DNA of 52,496 nucleotides, from NCBI GenBank assembly GCA_009838075.1, contig VXSG01000035.1:1-52496 (forward strand), given 5' to 3'. Under the pieces are notes generated by a model that saw only the letters and a list, made by a program, of their open reading frames with translations, did not search any database and was not told the DNA's origin. Of the stretch, positions 25,135 through 33,402 are shown in pieces. The position numbers and the translations under genes are program-made. This DNA comes from Boseongicola sp. SB0665_bin_10 (lineage in GTDB: Bacteria; Pseudomonadota; Alphaproteobacteria; Rhodobacterales; Rhodobacteraceae). The first letter of the stretch is position 1, and each line of letters begins with the position of its first letter.

Positions 25135-25722
25135 CTACTCGGCCATGATCTCGTCTTCGGGCGGCCCGAGATCCGCCAGGTCGTCCCCGCCGCCCAGGAC
25201 CGTGATGAGCGAACGAAGGAACAGCTCGACGTTCACCACGAACAGCAGGATGACGCCGATGAAGAACGACATCATCATCCACTGTCGCGGCACCTTCACC
25301 CACTCGAGATCCAGGTTGACGTAGTAGAGCGACGCCGTCTTGGCGCGCGACATGAATCCGGTGACCTCGCTCATGCCGATGTCGATGCCCCAGCCGAGAA
25401 CGATTCCCGCGATGGTCAGGAGCACGAGGGAGAGAAGGGCGGCAGCGCGCCCGGGAAGGGCGCGGACCAGCATGTCGATGGCGACGAATCCGCCCCGGCG
25501 GTACGCCAGGGGCGCGATGAGGCCGGTCATCCAGAGCATGGCGAAGCGCGCGGCCTCGTCGGGCCAGGGCAAGGGGTTGTTCAGGACGTAGCGGAAGAAG
25601 ACCTGGATCAGGATTGCGACGACCATCAGCGCGATCGCCGCGATCGCCACGGCGCGGCCGAGCCGCAGCACGATCCCGTTGAAGGCCTGTACCGGAAGCA
25701 ACAGCCAGTGCAGCAGCTTCAT
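25135..25722 (-). CDS. TRAP transporter small membrane subunit (DctQ family), second system
   Basis: The 195-residue protein has four hydrophobic segments and the DctQ signatures VFFRYVLNNPLPWPDEAARFAMLW and the following GLIAPLAYRRGGFVAID. It starts at the ATG at 25722 with GAGGAG seven bases upstream. The C-terminus ends in an acidic tail (DDLADLGPPEDEIMAE) longer than in many DctQ proteins. It is the first gene of the operon dctQ-dctM-dctP. The ligand class is unknown. Confidence 0.93.
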   Translation of the reverse strand: MKLLHWLLLPVQAFNGIVLRLGRAVAIAAIALMVVAILIQVFFRYVLNNPLPWPDEAARFAMLWMTGLIAPLAYRRGGFVAIDMLVRALPGRAAALLSLVLLTIAGIVLGWGIDIGMSEVTGFMSRAKTASLYYVNLDLEWVKVPRQWMMMSFFIGVILLFVVNVELFLRSLITVLGGGDDLADLGPPEDEIMAE

Positions 25723-26068
25723 TCCGCGCTCCTCATTCCCGCCCGTCCGGCCTGACGCGCCAAGCGCCCGACCGCCTCGGACGCGTGGCCGGCACGGGTT
25801 GCGGGGTCGCCGTCATGCCCGGTGCCGGACCACTCGTGGAACCTTGCTGGCACAATTGCGATGGACCATCAAGGGAGCGGGCGTGGCGAAGCCCGGTCGG
25901 GACGGCGTGCGCTCTCGGCGGACCTTCCTGCCTCGTGATGCACGACGGCCCCCGGCTGTGCAGGTCACGGTGACCGGATCCCGGCGAGGCGTCCCGCTGT
26001 CCGGCGTCTTGCGGGCCGCATTGCGTGCCTCTGGCGGACCCGCGGCTTCCGGGGTAGTCACGCATCCC
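25723..26068. other. Divergent promoter region between TRAP operon and helicase
   Basis: About 345 bases separate the divergent dctQ and helicase starts. Both promoters must lie here. The helicase frame stays open through this region but with proline/arginine-rich composition and no similarity, so I treat it as non-coding. I see no clear operator, palindrome or small gene. Confidence 0.4.
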
Positions 26069-27598
26069 ATGTCGCTTCCTGTTGCAGAGTTTTCCGAGGA
26101 CCAGGCGGAGGCCTTTGACCGCGTCGCCGAGGTGATGCAGTCGGCCGGCATCGACATGGCGAAAATGGTCGCGAAGCGCCGCCGACGGGCCGGGCGAAAC
26201 GTGGTGGCCGTCATCGGCAAGGCCGGATCGGGCAAGACGATGCTGCTGGCGCGTCTTGCCGAGACGCTTTGCGGGGCCGGCGTGGAGACGGTCGGCGGCG
26301 ACTACGAGGGACGGCGGGCAAGGAATGCCCGCACGCTTGCCATTCTCGCGCCGACGAACAAGGCGGCGAGCGTGCTGCGGTCGCACGACGTGCCGGCAAC
26401 GACGATTCACCGCATTCTCTACACGCCGGTCTACGACCCGGAATACGAGAAGATCGCCGAGTGGCTGGCGGGCCGTCGCAAGAAGCCCAAGGTCGCCGGC
26501 GTGACCGAGGAGGCACTGGACCGGGCGGAGGCGTTCTACAAGAGGCAGCCCTCGATACCGGGCGCACTGGCCGTCGCCGGCGTGAAGGGCTCGGACTTCA
26601 TCAAGGGCTGGCAGCGGCGCGACGATCCGCTGGACATCGGGTTCGTGGACGAGGCGTCCATGCTGGATGCCGAGCAGTTCAAGGACCTGCAGGAGATATT
26701 CCCGACGCTCGTGGTGTTCGGCGATCCGGCCCAGCTTGCGCCCGTGAACCAGTCGGGCGAGATGGTCTTCGACTCGCTGCCCCGGCCCCGCAAGCTCTCC
26801 CTCAGCCGCATCCATCGCCAGGACGTGGACAGTCCCGTGCTTGAACTGGCTCATGCCCTGGGCGACGAGGACCTGACCTTCGAGGATTTCGGGCGGATGG
26901 TGGAGGACGTCGCCAGGAACGACAGCCGGGTCGTGCTTGCATCCCGCGTCGATGCCACGCTGATGGCGCGGTCTCCCGTGCTTGTCTGGAGAAACGCGAC
27001 GCGGATTCGCCTGATCCATGCGTTCCGCACCGCGCACGATGCGCCGCCGGACAGGCTCCTTCCCGGCGAGCCCCTGATATGCGACGGGATCGAGTTGCCG
27101 TTCAAGCATCGGATGAAGCGGCTCGTTCCGGAGGCCCGGGGCCTGATCAAGGGTGCCCAGACGATCTTCCTCGGCCCCGGCAACCGCTCCGGGTTTGCGC
27201 GCATGCACGTGATCGGGGCCGCGGAGCCCCAGGTTTCCGCGGCATCCATCATCAAGATCGAGTTGCCGGAACAGGCCGAACCGAACATTCTCACGGCGGC
27301 GCAGATGGGCGCCACGTTCCTGCATGGTGCGGCGGTGACGATTCACAAGGCGCAGGGGTCGCAATGGAAGGACGTGCAGGTCTTTGCGCCCGATCTCTAC
27401 GCGGCGTATCGCTCCGATCGGGTGGAAGCCGGCATCCCGCTCTGGAAGCGTCTGGCCTACGTGGCGATCACGCGGGCGGAGGAGCGGCTGCACTGGGTGA
27501 CGCGTTACAGGCTGGGCAGGCCTGCAGCGCCCCTCGCAACGAAGGATCTGGAAGAGCCGGCGGCGCCTCTCGCGCTGTCGGCGGAGGAGGAGACATGA
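26069..27598 (+). CDS. RecD-like superfamily 1 DNA helicase
   Basis: The 509-residue SF1B helicase has a Walker A at 50-57 (IGKAGSGKTMLLARLAE), motif Ia LAILAPTNKAASVLR, Walker B IGFVDEASMLD, motif III LVVFGDPAQLAPVNQSG, motif IV/V GAAVTIHKAQGSQWKDV and motif VI LAYVAITRAEERLHW. The UvrD_C_2-type end and the lack of an N-terminal RecD accessory domain suggest a stand-alone RecD/Dda-like helicase for DNA repair or replication restart, not part of RecBCD. The start at ATG 26069 (MSLPVAEFSEDQAEAFDRV) fits the AQAxA helix ahead of Walker A; its ribosome binding site is weak. Its stop overlaps the next gene by ATGA. Confidence 0.9.
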   Translation: MSLPVAEFSEDQAEAFDRVAEVMQSAGIDMAKMVAKRRRRAGRNVVAVIGKAGSGKTMLLARLAETLCGAGVETVGGDYEGRRARNARTLAILAPTNKAASVLRSHDVPATTIHRILYTPVYDPEYEKIAEWLAGRRKKPKVAGVTEEALDRAEAFYKRQPSIPGALAVAGVKGSDFIKGWQRRDDPLDIGFVDEASMLDAEQFKDLQEIFPTLVVFGDPAQLAPVNQSGEMVFDSLPRPRKLSLSRIHRQDVDSPVLELAHALGDEDLTFEDFGRMVEDVARNDSRVVLASRVDATLMARSPVLVWRNATRIRLIHAFRTAHDAPPDRLLPGEPLICDGIELPFKHRMKRLVPEARGLIKGAQTIFLGPGNRSGFARMHVIGAAEPQVSAASIIKIELPEQAEPNILTAAQMGATFLHGAAVTIHKAQGSQWKDVQVFAPDLYAAYRSDRVEAGIPLWKRLAYVAITRAEERLHWVTRYRLGRPAAPLATKDLEEPAAPLALSAEEET

Positions 27599-28332
27599 GC
27601 AGGACCATCATCGTCACCGGCGCAAGCCAGGGGATCGGCAAGGCAACGGCCGAGACGTTCCTGGAGGCGGGCTGGACCGTCGGCTGCCTGGCACGGAGCG
27701 CCGACAAGCTGGCCCGGCTCTGCGACGGCCGGAACGACGCGGTGCCGCTGGTGGCGGACGTGACGGACAGCGGCGCGGTTGATGCCGCCTTCGCCGATCT
27801 TGCCGGCAGGGCGGGCCGGATCGATGCGCTGTTCAACAATGCCGGACGTGGCAGCCCCGCCGTGCCCATCGACGAGATTGACGATGCGACCTGGGAGAGC
27901 GTGCTCGCCGTGAACCTTACGGGGATGTTCAATTGCGCCCGCGCGGCGTTCAGGCACATGCGCGCCCAGTCCCCCCGTGGCGGGCGCATCGTCAACAACG
28001 GCTCGGTGTCGGCCTACGTGCCGCGCTGGCGATCGGTGCCGTACACCGCCACCAAGCACGCGGTGACGGGGCTGACGCGAAGCCTGTCCCTGGACGGGCG
28101 AAAGTTCGACATCGCCTGCGGCCAGGTCGACGTCGGGAACGCGCTGACCGAGATGACCGAGGACATGGCGGCGGGCCGTCCCCAGGCGGATGGATCCCTG
28201 CAGCCGGAACCGACGATGGACGTCGGCCACGTCGCGCGATCCGTCCTGCACATGTGCGAGCTGCCGCTTGACGCGAACGTCCAGTTCATGACGGTGATGG
28301 CGACAAGGATGCCGTATATTGGCCGCGGCTGA
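27595..28332 (+). CDS. Short-chain dehydrogenase/reductase (SDR)
   Basis: The 245-residue classical SDR has cofactor motif VTGASQGIGKATAE (GxxxGxG), NNAG at 81-84, Asn107 in AVNLTG, the Ser137 region VNNGSVSAY and YTATK (Tyr150, Lys154). The catalytic tetrad is therefore intact. The start overlaps the helicase stop (ATGA) and sits behind a GAGGAGGA ribosome binding site, so it is translationally coupled to the helicase. The likely reaction is NAD(P)-linked oxidation or reduction of an alcohol or ketone; the substrate is unknown. Pairing with a DNA helicase is functionally unexplained. Confidence 0.93.
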   Translation: MSRTIIVTGASQGIGKATAETFLEAGWTVGCLARSADKLARLCDGRNDAVPLVADVTDSGAVDAAFADLAGRAGRIDALFNNAGRGSPAVPIDEIDDATWESVLAVNLTGMFNCARAAFRHMRAQSPRGGRIVNNGSVSAYVPRWRSVPYTATKHAVTGLTRSLSLDGRKFDIACGQVDVGNALTEMTEDMAAGRPQADGSLQPEPTMDVGHVARSVLHMCELPLDANVQFMTVMATRMPYIGRG

Positions 28333-28424
28333 GCGCCGGTTCGTCCGGTCGGCCCTTGGCCACGAATCGCCATTGGCACAAGCGGCCCGTCCCCGGAACG
28401 GGCGGAGCGAGGGGCGCTTGAAGC

Positions 28425-29174
28425 CTATGTCCGGAAGACGCGGAAGGCTGCGGAGGCGCCCCAGCCCGCCATGATGGCGATGGTCAGCGACATGATCCCG
28501 TAGATCAGCGGGTTCTCGCGCGAGAGCCTGAACAGGAAGCGCTCCAGGCCGACCTTCCGGACGTCGATCGCCGCTTCGAACATGTCGACGACCTGCCCGT
28601 TCCGGGTCAGGAAGAACCGTGCGCGGTAGTCGCCTTCGTGGAGATTCGCGGGCAGGCGCATCGACGTCGAAAACAGGGTCTGCCGGTCGAACTTGATCGT
28701 GCCGATCCCGGACTGGTAGAGATCCTGGCCGGTGCGGATGCGAATCAGCGCTTCGGTGAAGTCTTCGGAACCAGCGATCGTCGCGCCGACCGACCGGATC
28801 GCGCGCGGCGTCGAGATGTCGTGGCGAAGATCCTCGACATCGCTGATGACTTCACTCCAGGGTGCCGACGTGGCGACCGCGTAGAAGCTCGGTGCGCTGT
28901 CCACCTCGACGGCATCGGCGTTGATCCAGATTCCGTAGCGACGGGCCTTCCGGCGGACCGAGATCGGTTCCGACGGTCCCTCGACCGTGATCAGCACCTG
29001 CAACGGGCCTTCGGCGGGGATCGGCGTCTCGCGCCTGACCGCCCCGAAGATCAGGATTTCCGATCCGTCGAAGTCGGTGGTGATCGAAATGCGGCTCTGG
29101 CTCAGGTCCGCGACGACCTCCTCGGCGCTGAGCGGTGCCGGGAAAAGGCAGAGAATGAGGGCGAGGCGCAGCAT
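28425..29174 (-). CDS. TIGR02186-family membrane-anchored protein
   Basis: The 249-residue protein has an N-terminal signal (MLRLALILCLFPAPLSAEE), a beta-rich periplasmic region (VVADLSQSRISITTDFDGSE, ILIFGAVRRE, VEGPSEPISVRRKARRYGIW) and one C-terminal helix (LIYGIMSLTIAIMAGWGASA). This layout and the ITTDFxGSEILIFGAVR block match the alphaproteobacterial TIGR02186 family, whose function is not established. Its ATG at 29174 shares a base with the TauE stop (TGATG), so the two are translationally coupled. The pair is common in alphaproteobacteria and may form one export system, possibly for sulfite or related anions; this is inference. Confidence 0.88.
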   Translation of the reverse strand: MLRLALILCLFPAPLSAEEVVADLSQSRISITTDFDGSEILIFGAVRRETPIPAEGPLQVLITVEGPSEPISVRRKARRYGIWINADAVEVDSAPSFYAVATSAPWSEVISDVEDLRHDISTPRAIRSVGATIAGSEDFTEALIRIRTGQDLYQSGIGTIKFDRQTLFSTSMRLPANLHEGDYRARFFLTRNGQVVDMFEAAIDVRKVGLERFLFRLSRENPLIYGIMSLTIAIMAGWGASAAFRVFRT

Positions 29175-30091
29175 CAGTGACCCGCTCCTGCCCCAAGAGA
29201 GTAGATCTCGGAAGGCTCGACAAGAAGATCCAGCGCGAGCTTGCCGCAAACGGCTAGCGCGATGAGGGAGAGCAGGATGCGCAGCTGTTCGGCCTGGAGT
29301 CTCGCGCCGATTCGCGTGCCCACCTGTGCGCCGACCACGCCCCCTACCAGCAGGAGGACGGCAAGGATGACGTCAACCGTGTAGTTCGTGGTCGCGTGGA
29401 GGAGCGTCGCGAAGCCGGTGACGAACATGATCTGGAACAGGGATGTGCCGACGACGACCTTCGTCGGCATGCCCAGGACGTAGATCATCGCGGGAACCAT
29501 GATGAATCCGCCGCCAACGCCCATGATGGCCGCGAGGACGCCGACCAGGATTCCCACGGCGACCGGGGGGATGACGGAGATGTAGATTCCTGACGTGCGG
29601 AACTTCACCTTGAACGGAAGCACGTTGACGAGCGGGATCTTCCTGTATCGCTGCGCGGCGCGTCCCGTTCGGCTTCTCCGGATCGTCTTCAGGCTCTCGA
29701 CGAACATGATCCCGCCGATGGTTCCCAGGAAGACGACGTAGGACAGGCGCACGAGGAGCTCGACCTGGCCGACGGCCTTCAGCGCATTGAAGATCTGGAC
29801 GCCCAGGACCGCGCCGACGAGCCCGCCGGCAAGGAGAACGACGCCCATTTTCAGGTCGACGGTCCGTCGTTTCAGGTGCGCGAGAGCGCCCGAGAAGGAG
29901 GAAGCAACGATCTGGTTGGCTTCCGTCGCAACCGCGACGGCCGGCGGGATGCCGATGAAGAAGAGGAGCGGCGTCATCAGGAACCCGCCGCCGACACCGA
30001 ACATTCCGGACAGGATTCCCACGAACCCGCCAAGCCCGAGCAGCAGGAAGGCGTCGACCGACACTTCGGCGATGGGAAGGTAGATGTCCAT
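29174..30091 (-). CDS. TauE/SafE-family sulfite/anion permease
   Basis: The 305-residue protein carries two TauE/SafE repeats. The first has FVGILSGMFGVGGGFLMTPL, followed by EANQIVASSFSGALAHL. The second has VGVLAAIMGVGGGFIMVPAM, followed by GTSLFQIMFVTGFATLLHA. These G-x-G-G-G repeats line the transport path in this family of sulfite, sulfoacetate or related anion exporters. The ATG at 30091 (MDIYLPIAEVSVDAFLLLGL) gives the normal N-terminus. It is the first gene of a two-gene unit with the TIGR02186 protein. No sulfonate-degrading enzyme is adjacent, so the substrate remains open. Confidence 0.92.
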   Translation of the reverse strand: MDIYLPIAEVSVDAFLLLGLGGFVGILSGMFGVGGGFLMTPLLFFIGIPPAVAVATEANQIVASSFSGALAHLKRRTVDLKMGVVLLAGGLVGAVLGVQIFNALKAVGQVELLVRLSYVVFLGTIGGIMFVESLKTIRRSRTGRAAQRYRKIPLVNVLPFKVKFRTSGIYISVIPPVAVGILVGVLAAIMGVGGGFIMVPAMIYVLGMPTKVVVGTSLFQIMFVTGFATLLHATTNYTVDVILAVLLLVGGVVGAQVGTRIGARLQAEQLRILLSLIALAVCGKLALDLLVEPSEIYSLGAGAGH

Positions 30092-31001
30092 CCGCGGCGT
30101 GTATCCCCGTGCCCGAAGGACCTTCAACGGTCAATCGAGCGCGGCGCCGATGATTTCGTGCGGCAAATTGCAACATGGCAGGTTCGGCAGCGCCGGATGT
30201 GCAGGCCATGGACGCACGCATGCTCCCGGCCTCCCGCCGACGGCAACGAAACCCAAGGATTGCGCGGACCTGAAAGCGCCGAACCGAAAGCTGTGCGCCG
30301 CTTCCGCATTCGACTGCGTCCCAAGCGCATGCGCATCTGCGGATGGAGACATTCGGCACGGCTCCTGGCTCTCGGAACGTCCGCGAAAGAGGCCAGGCAC
30401 TCCTGGTTCTCGGCAAGACCCTCGATCCTGCTGAGCGGCACATGCTTGCCCATTCCGGGCAGCCGCAGAAAAACCTGGGACAGGGGGCTTCGCCGGGCGG
30501 CCACACGACCGGACGCGAGTCTCGCCTGGCTGATGACGCGATCCTGCCCTGCCAGTTCCGGTGGCGGAGAACTGGCGCCGTGCCGCACAGGATCTTCAGT
30601 TGATCCTTTGCGGCACGTCCCTTCCCGGAACCGCAACCGATCATGACCAGGTCAGGTTATGGATTGCCAAGTTCTCGAGTTCAGGCGCTTGTTCATGCAA
30701 CCCGTCGATATCGTTGATGCCGCTTCTGGAAAAGGGCTCCACGTTTCGGTGGTTTCCGCATCGTGGCCTGGATCGGCGATGCCGTCAGGACGATGTTTCC
30801 TGCGCCTTTCACGCGCGGACGAAGGGGCCCGGTGCCAGTTCAGGCCCAGCGTTCCGCAGTTTCGCCTGGCGTCGACCGAGCGCGCCCTGACCGGGCTTTC
30901 GTGAAACGGCCCGTTGGCGTCTGTTCGCTCCTTCAACGGTTTGGGCAGGCCCTGCGCCGGCACGAGGGAAGTTCCGGGCGGCAGGTCACGGGGCAGGGGC
31001 G
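30092..31001. other. Gap with a possible IS110-like transposase scar
   Basis: About 910 bases separate the TauE start from the end of the ABC-SDR fusion gene. Near 30570-30645 the minus strand reads AAKDQLKILCGTAPVLRHR. It resembles the LRxYxGTAPVTxxSGK segment of some IS110-family transposases, after which the frame is lost. Nothing else in the gap is recognisable, although several open frames of 80-210 codons occur by chance. The TauE promoter must lie near 30100-30200. Confidence 0.3.
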
Positions 31002-32576
31002 CTAGGGCAGGTAGCCTGCCAACTCTGCCTCCACCTCCTTTGGGTCGTGTTCCAGCCCCGCACGCAACCCCTGCGCCATGTCGCCAGGATAGATGTCGTC
31101 CTCGTCGCCCGACTCCAGCCCGTTGAGCGCGGCGCGCACCACATCCGCCGGATCGAGCTTTGGCGGCGGGAAGTCCTTGCTCATGTCGGTGTCCACCGCG
31201 CCGGGCATGACCGCGAACACTCTTGTCCCCTGCGCCTTCAGCTCTGCCCGAACTGCCTGAGTCAAGCTCAGGCTCGCTGCCTTCGACGCGCAAAGCGTGC
31301 CCATCATCGGAAGTGCAACCCGGCTCAGGATCGACAGCATGTTGACAATCGCGCCACCGCCGTTGGCCTTGAGCACTGGCGCGAAAGCGCGAATCATGGA
31401 AAGCGTGCCGAAATAGTTCACCTCCATTTCGCGGCGGGCGTCTTCCATGGAGGGGTTCTTCAGTGCACCGGTATTGCTGTTGAAGCCGGCGTTGTTGATC
31501 AAGAGCGTCACATCGCTGGCTTCGGTCGCTGCCCTGGCCACCGCATCGGCGTCGGTGATGTCAAGCGCAACCTTGATCACGCGGGGGTCGTCGGGCAGCG
31601 CCGCGACGTCTCGTGCAGCGGCATGGACCTTTGCCGCGCCGCGCAGCAGGAGCGCCTCGACGAAACGGGCGCCGATGCCGCGATTGGCCCCGGTTACAAA
31701 GGCGGTGGCATTCTCAATGTCCATGGCAAAGGGTCCTTTCACGGTTTCGGCGAGCCAATCGGGGTCGTATTCCGGCGACGGCGCGGCACGCAGCAGTTTC
31801 CTGGTGTAGCTGTGGTTCGGCGATTCGAACACCCGCCTGACCGGGCCGTCCTCGCGGATCTTGCCGCGCTGCATTACCAGGACCCGGTCGGCGAGTGAGC
31901 GTACCACGGCCAGGTCATGGGTGATGAAGAGGACGGACAGGCCCCTCTGGTCGCGCAGGTCCAGCAGCAGCCGAAGGATGCGCGCCTGATTGGAGACATC
32001 GAGGCCCGAGACGACCTCGTCGGCGATGATGAGCTTCGGCGCGCCGGCCAGCGCCCGCGCGATGCCCACCCGCTGGCGTTGTCCGCCCGAGATGCGATGG
32101 GGGTAGAGACCCTTGAACTCTGGTGCAAGGCCCACCTGATCGAACAGCTCGTCCACGGTGGTCGCCGCGCCGAAATTCCGCAGCGGCACATCCAGCGACT
32201 GCCCGATCGAGCGGCGCGGGTTCAGCGACGACAGCGGATCCTGAAAGATCATCTGGATGTCCTTGCGGTGCGCCCGCCAGCGCGGGTACCAAGCGCGGTC
32301 CCTGGTGCGGATGGTGGCAACATTGTCCGGGTCGACGATCGGTTGGCCCTGGAACAGGAGGCTTCCGGCCTGGATCTGGGTCAATCCCGCGATGGCCCGG
32401 CCCAACGTGGTCTTGCCCGAGCCGCTCTCGCCCACCAGCGCCAGGATCTCGCCTGGCTGCATCGTGAAATTGATGTTCGACAATACGGGAAGGCCCCTGT
32501 CATCCTTGCGCAGGAAGCGGCGGCGCATGCCCAGGCGGACCCCGAGCCCTCGTGCCTCCAGGAGCGGCTCAACCAT
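31002..32576 (-). CDS. Fusion of peptide-type ABC transporter ATPase (DppF/OppF-like) and short-chain dehydrogenase
   Basis: This 524-residue frame has no internal stop. Residues 1 to about 284 are an ABC ATPase with Walker A LVGESGSGKTTLG, Q-loop MIFQDPLSSLNPR, signature ISGGQRQRVGIARAL, Walker B KLIIADEVVSGLDV, H-loop FITHDLAVV and the Opp/Dpp tail NHSYTRKLLRAAPSP. Residues 285-524 (from MDIENATAFVTGANRGIGAR) are an SDR. In the SDR the S-x12-Y-x3-K triad reads Ser415, Leu428, Lys432 (MMGTLCASKAAS), so the catalytic tyrosine is missing. An AAAGGA lies 9 bases before the internal ATG at 31724, so separate SDR translation is also possible. The start ATG 32576 overlaps the previous ATPase gene by 8 bases behind GGAGG. 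Confidence 0.85.
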   Translation of the reverse strand: MVEPLLEARGLGVRLGMRRRFLRKDDRGLPVLSNINFTMQPGEILALVGESGSGKTTLGRAIAGLTQIQAGSLLFQGQPIVDPDNVATIRTRDRAWYPRWRAHRKDIQMIFQDPLSSLNPRRSIGQSLDVPLRNFGAATTVDELFDQVGLAPEFKGLYPHRISGGQRQRVGIARALAGAPKLIIADEVVSGLDVSNQARILRLLLDLRDQRGLSVLFITHDLAVVRSLADRVLVMQRGKIREDGPVRRVFESPNHSYTRKLLRAAPSPEYDPDWLAETVKGPFAMDIENATAFVTGANRGIGARFVEALLLRGAAKVHAAARDVAALPDDPRVIKVALDITDADAVARAATEASDVTLLINNAGFNSNTGALKNPSMEDARREMEVNYFGTLSMIRAFAPVLKANGGGAIVNMLSILSRVALPMMGTLCASKAASLSLTQAVRAELKAQGTRVFAVMPGAVDTDMSKDFPPPKLDPADVVRAALNGLESGDEDDIYPGDMAQGLRAGLEHDPKEVEAELAGYLP

Positions 32577-33402
32577 TGCCGGCCTCCGCAATCATGCGTT
32601 CGATCAAGGCAGTCGGCACCGGCTCGAGCCCGCGTCCCGCCTGATCCGGGCGCGGGGTGGCCGCCAGGAGCGCTTGCGAGTAGGCGTGGGCGGGTCGGTT
32701 GATGATGTCGGTGCAGGCGGCCTGCTCGATCACCCGTCCGCCATGCATCACGGTCACGGATTGACAGGTCTTGGCCACCACGCAGAGGTCATGAGTGACA
32801 AACATCAGCCCCACGCCGGTTTCGCGCTGCATCTCCCGGATCAGGTGCAGGACGTCCTTTTGCACGGTGACATCCAGCGCGGTCGTGGGTTCGTCGGCGA
32901 TCACGAGCTTGGGACGCGAGGCGAATGCCGCCGCGATGAGCGCTCGCTGGCGCATGCCCCCGGAGAGCACGTGCGGGAAGGACTTGGCGACCTTGGTCGC
33001 GGAAGGAATGCGCACCGCGTCAAGCCATCGGACAACTTCCGTCTTGGCGTCGGCGGTGCCTTTGGGCAACACCTCCGCAAGCTGCGCTGAGATCGTCCGG
33101 CAGGGGTTCAGCGCGCTCAACGGATCCTGCGGGATCAGGGCCAGGTCGCGTTTCAGAATTGCGCGGCGGGCGCGCGGGCGAAGTGCCAGCAGGTCCGTTC
33201 CATTGAGCCGTATCGCTCCACCCGTTACAGTGACATCACGGGGCAAGACTCCCAGGATCGCCTTGCCCAGCATCGACTTGCCGGCGCCGCTTTCGCCCAC
33301 GACGCCCGCGATCTCGGACGCCTCGATCTTCAGGTTGACCCCGCGCAACAAGGGGGCGCCGCGCAGGCCGAGCGTCAGGCTGTCGACCTGCAACAAGCTC
33401 AT
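32569..33402 (-). CDS. Peptide-type ABC transporter ATPase (DppD/OppD-like)
   Basis: The 277-residue ATPase has Walker A GVVGESGAGKSMLGKAILG, Q-loop ALIPQDPLSALNPCRT, signature HVLSGGMRQRALIAAAFASR, Walker B KLVIADEPTTALDVTV and H-loop MFVTHDLCVVAKTC. The tail (RPAHAYSQALLAATPRPDQ) resembles Opp/Dpp ATPases, but the cysteine-rich iron-sulfur segment of some DppD proteins is not evident. The ATG at 33402 overlaps the permease stop (ATGA), and the gene end overlaps the fusion ATPase start, so the whole unit is translationally coupled. It pairs with the ATPase half of the fusion protein. Confidence 0.93.
   Translation of the reverse strand: MSLLQVDSLTLGLRGAPLLRGVNLKIEASEIAGVVGESGAGKSMLGKAILGVLPRDVTVTGGAIRLNGTDLLALRPRARRAILKRDLALIPQDPLSALNPCRTISAQLAEVLPKGTADAKTEVVRWLDAVRIPSATKVAKSFPHVLSGGMRQRALIAAAFASRPKLVIADEPTTALDVTVQKDVLHLIREMQRETGVGLMFVTHDLCVVAKTCQSVTVMHGGRVIEQAACTDIINRPAHAYSQALLAATPRPDQAGRGLEPVPTALIERMIAEAGNG

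Noticed and set aside
23522-25324. A 600-codon plus-strand open frame opposite the second dctM gene
   Set aside because: The composition is dominated by Arg, Asp, Glu, Gln and His, the typical antisense shadow of a hydrophobic membrane protein; no family is recognisable.
25733-27493. A 586-codon minus-strand open frame opposite the helicase
   Set aside because: It is an antisense shadow in GC-rich DNA; the plus-strand helicase has every SF1 motif.
28385-28403. GCCCGT/ACGGGC inverted repeat as terminator between the SDR and TIGR02186 genes
   Set aside because: The stem is only 6 bp in very GC-rich DNA with no T-run on either strand, so it is little better than chance.
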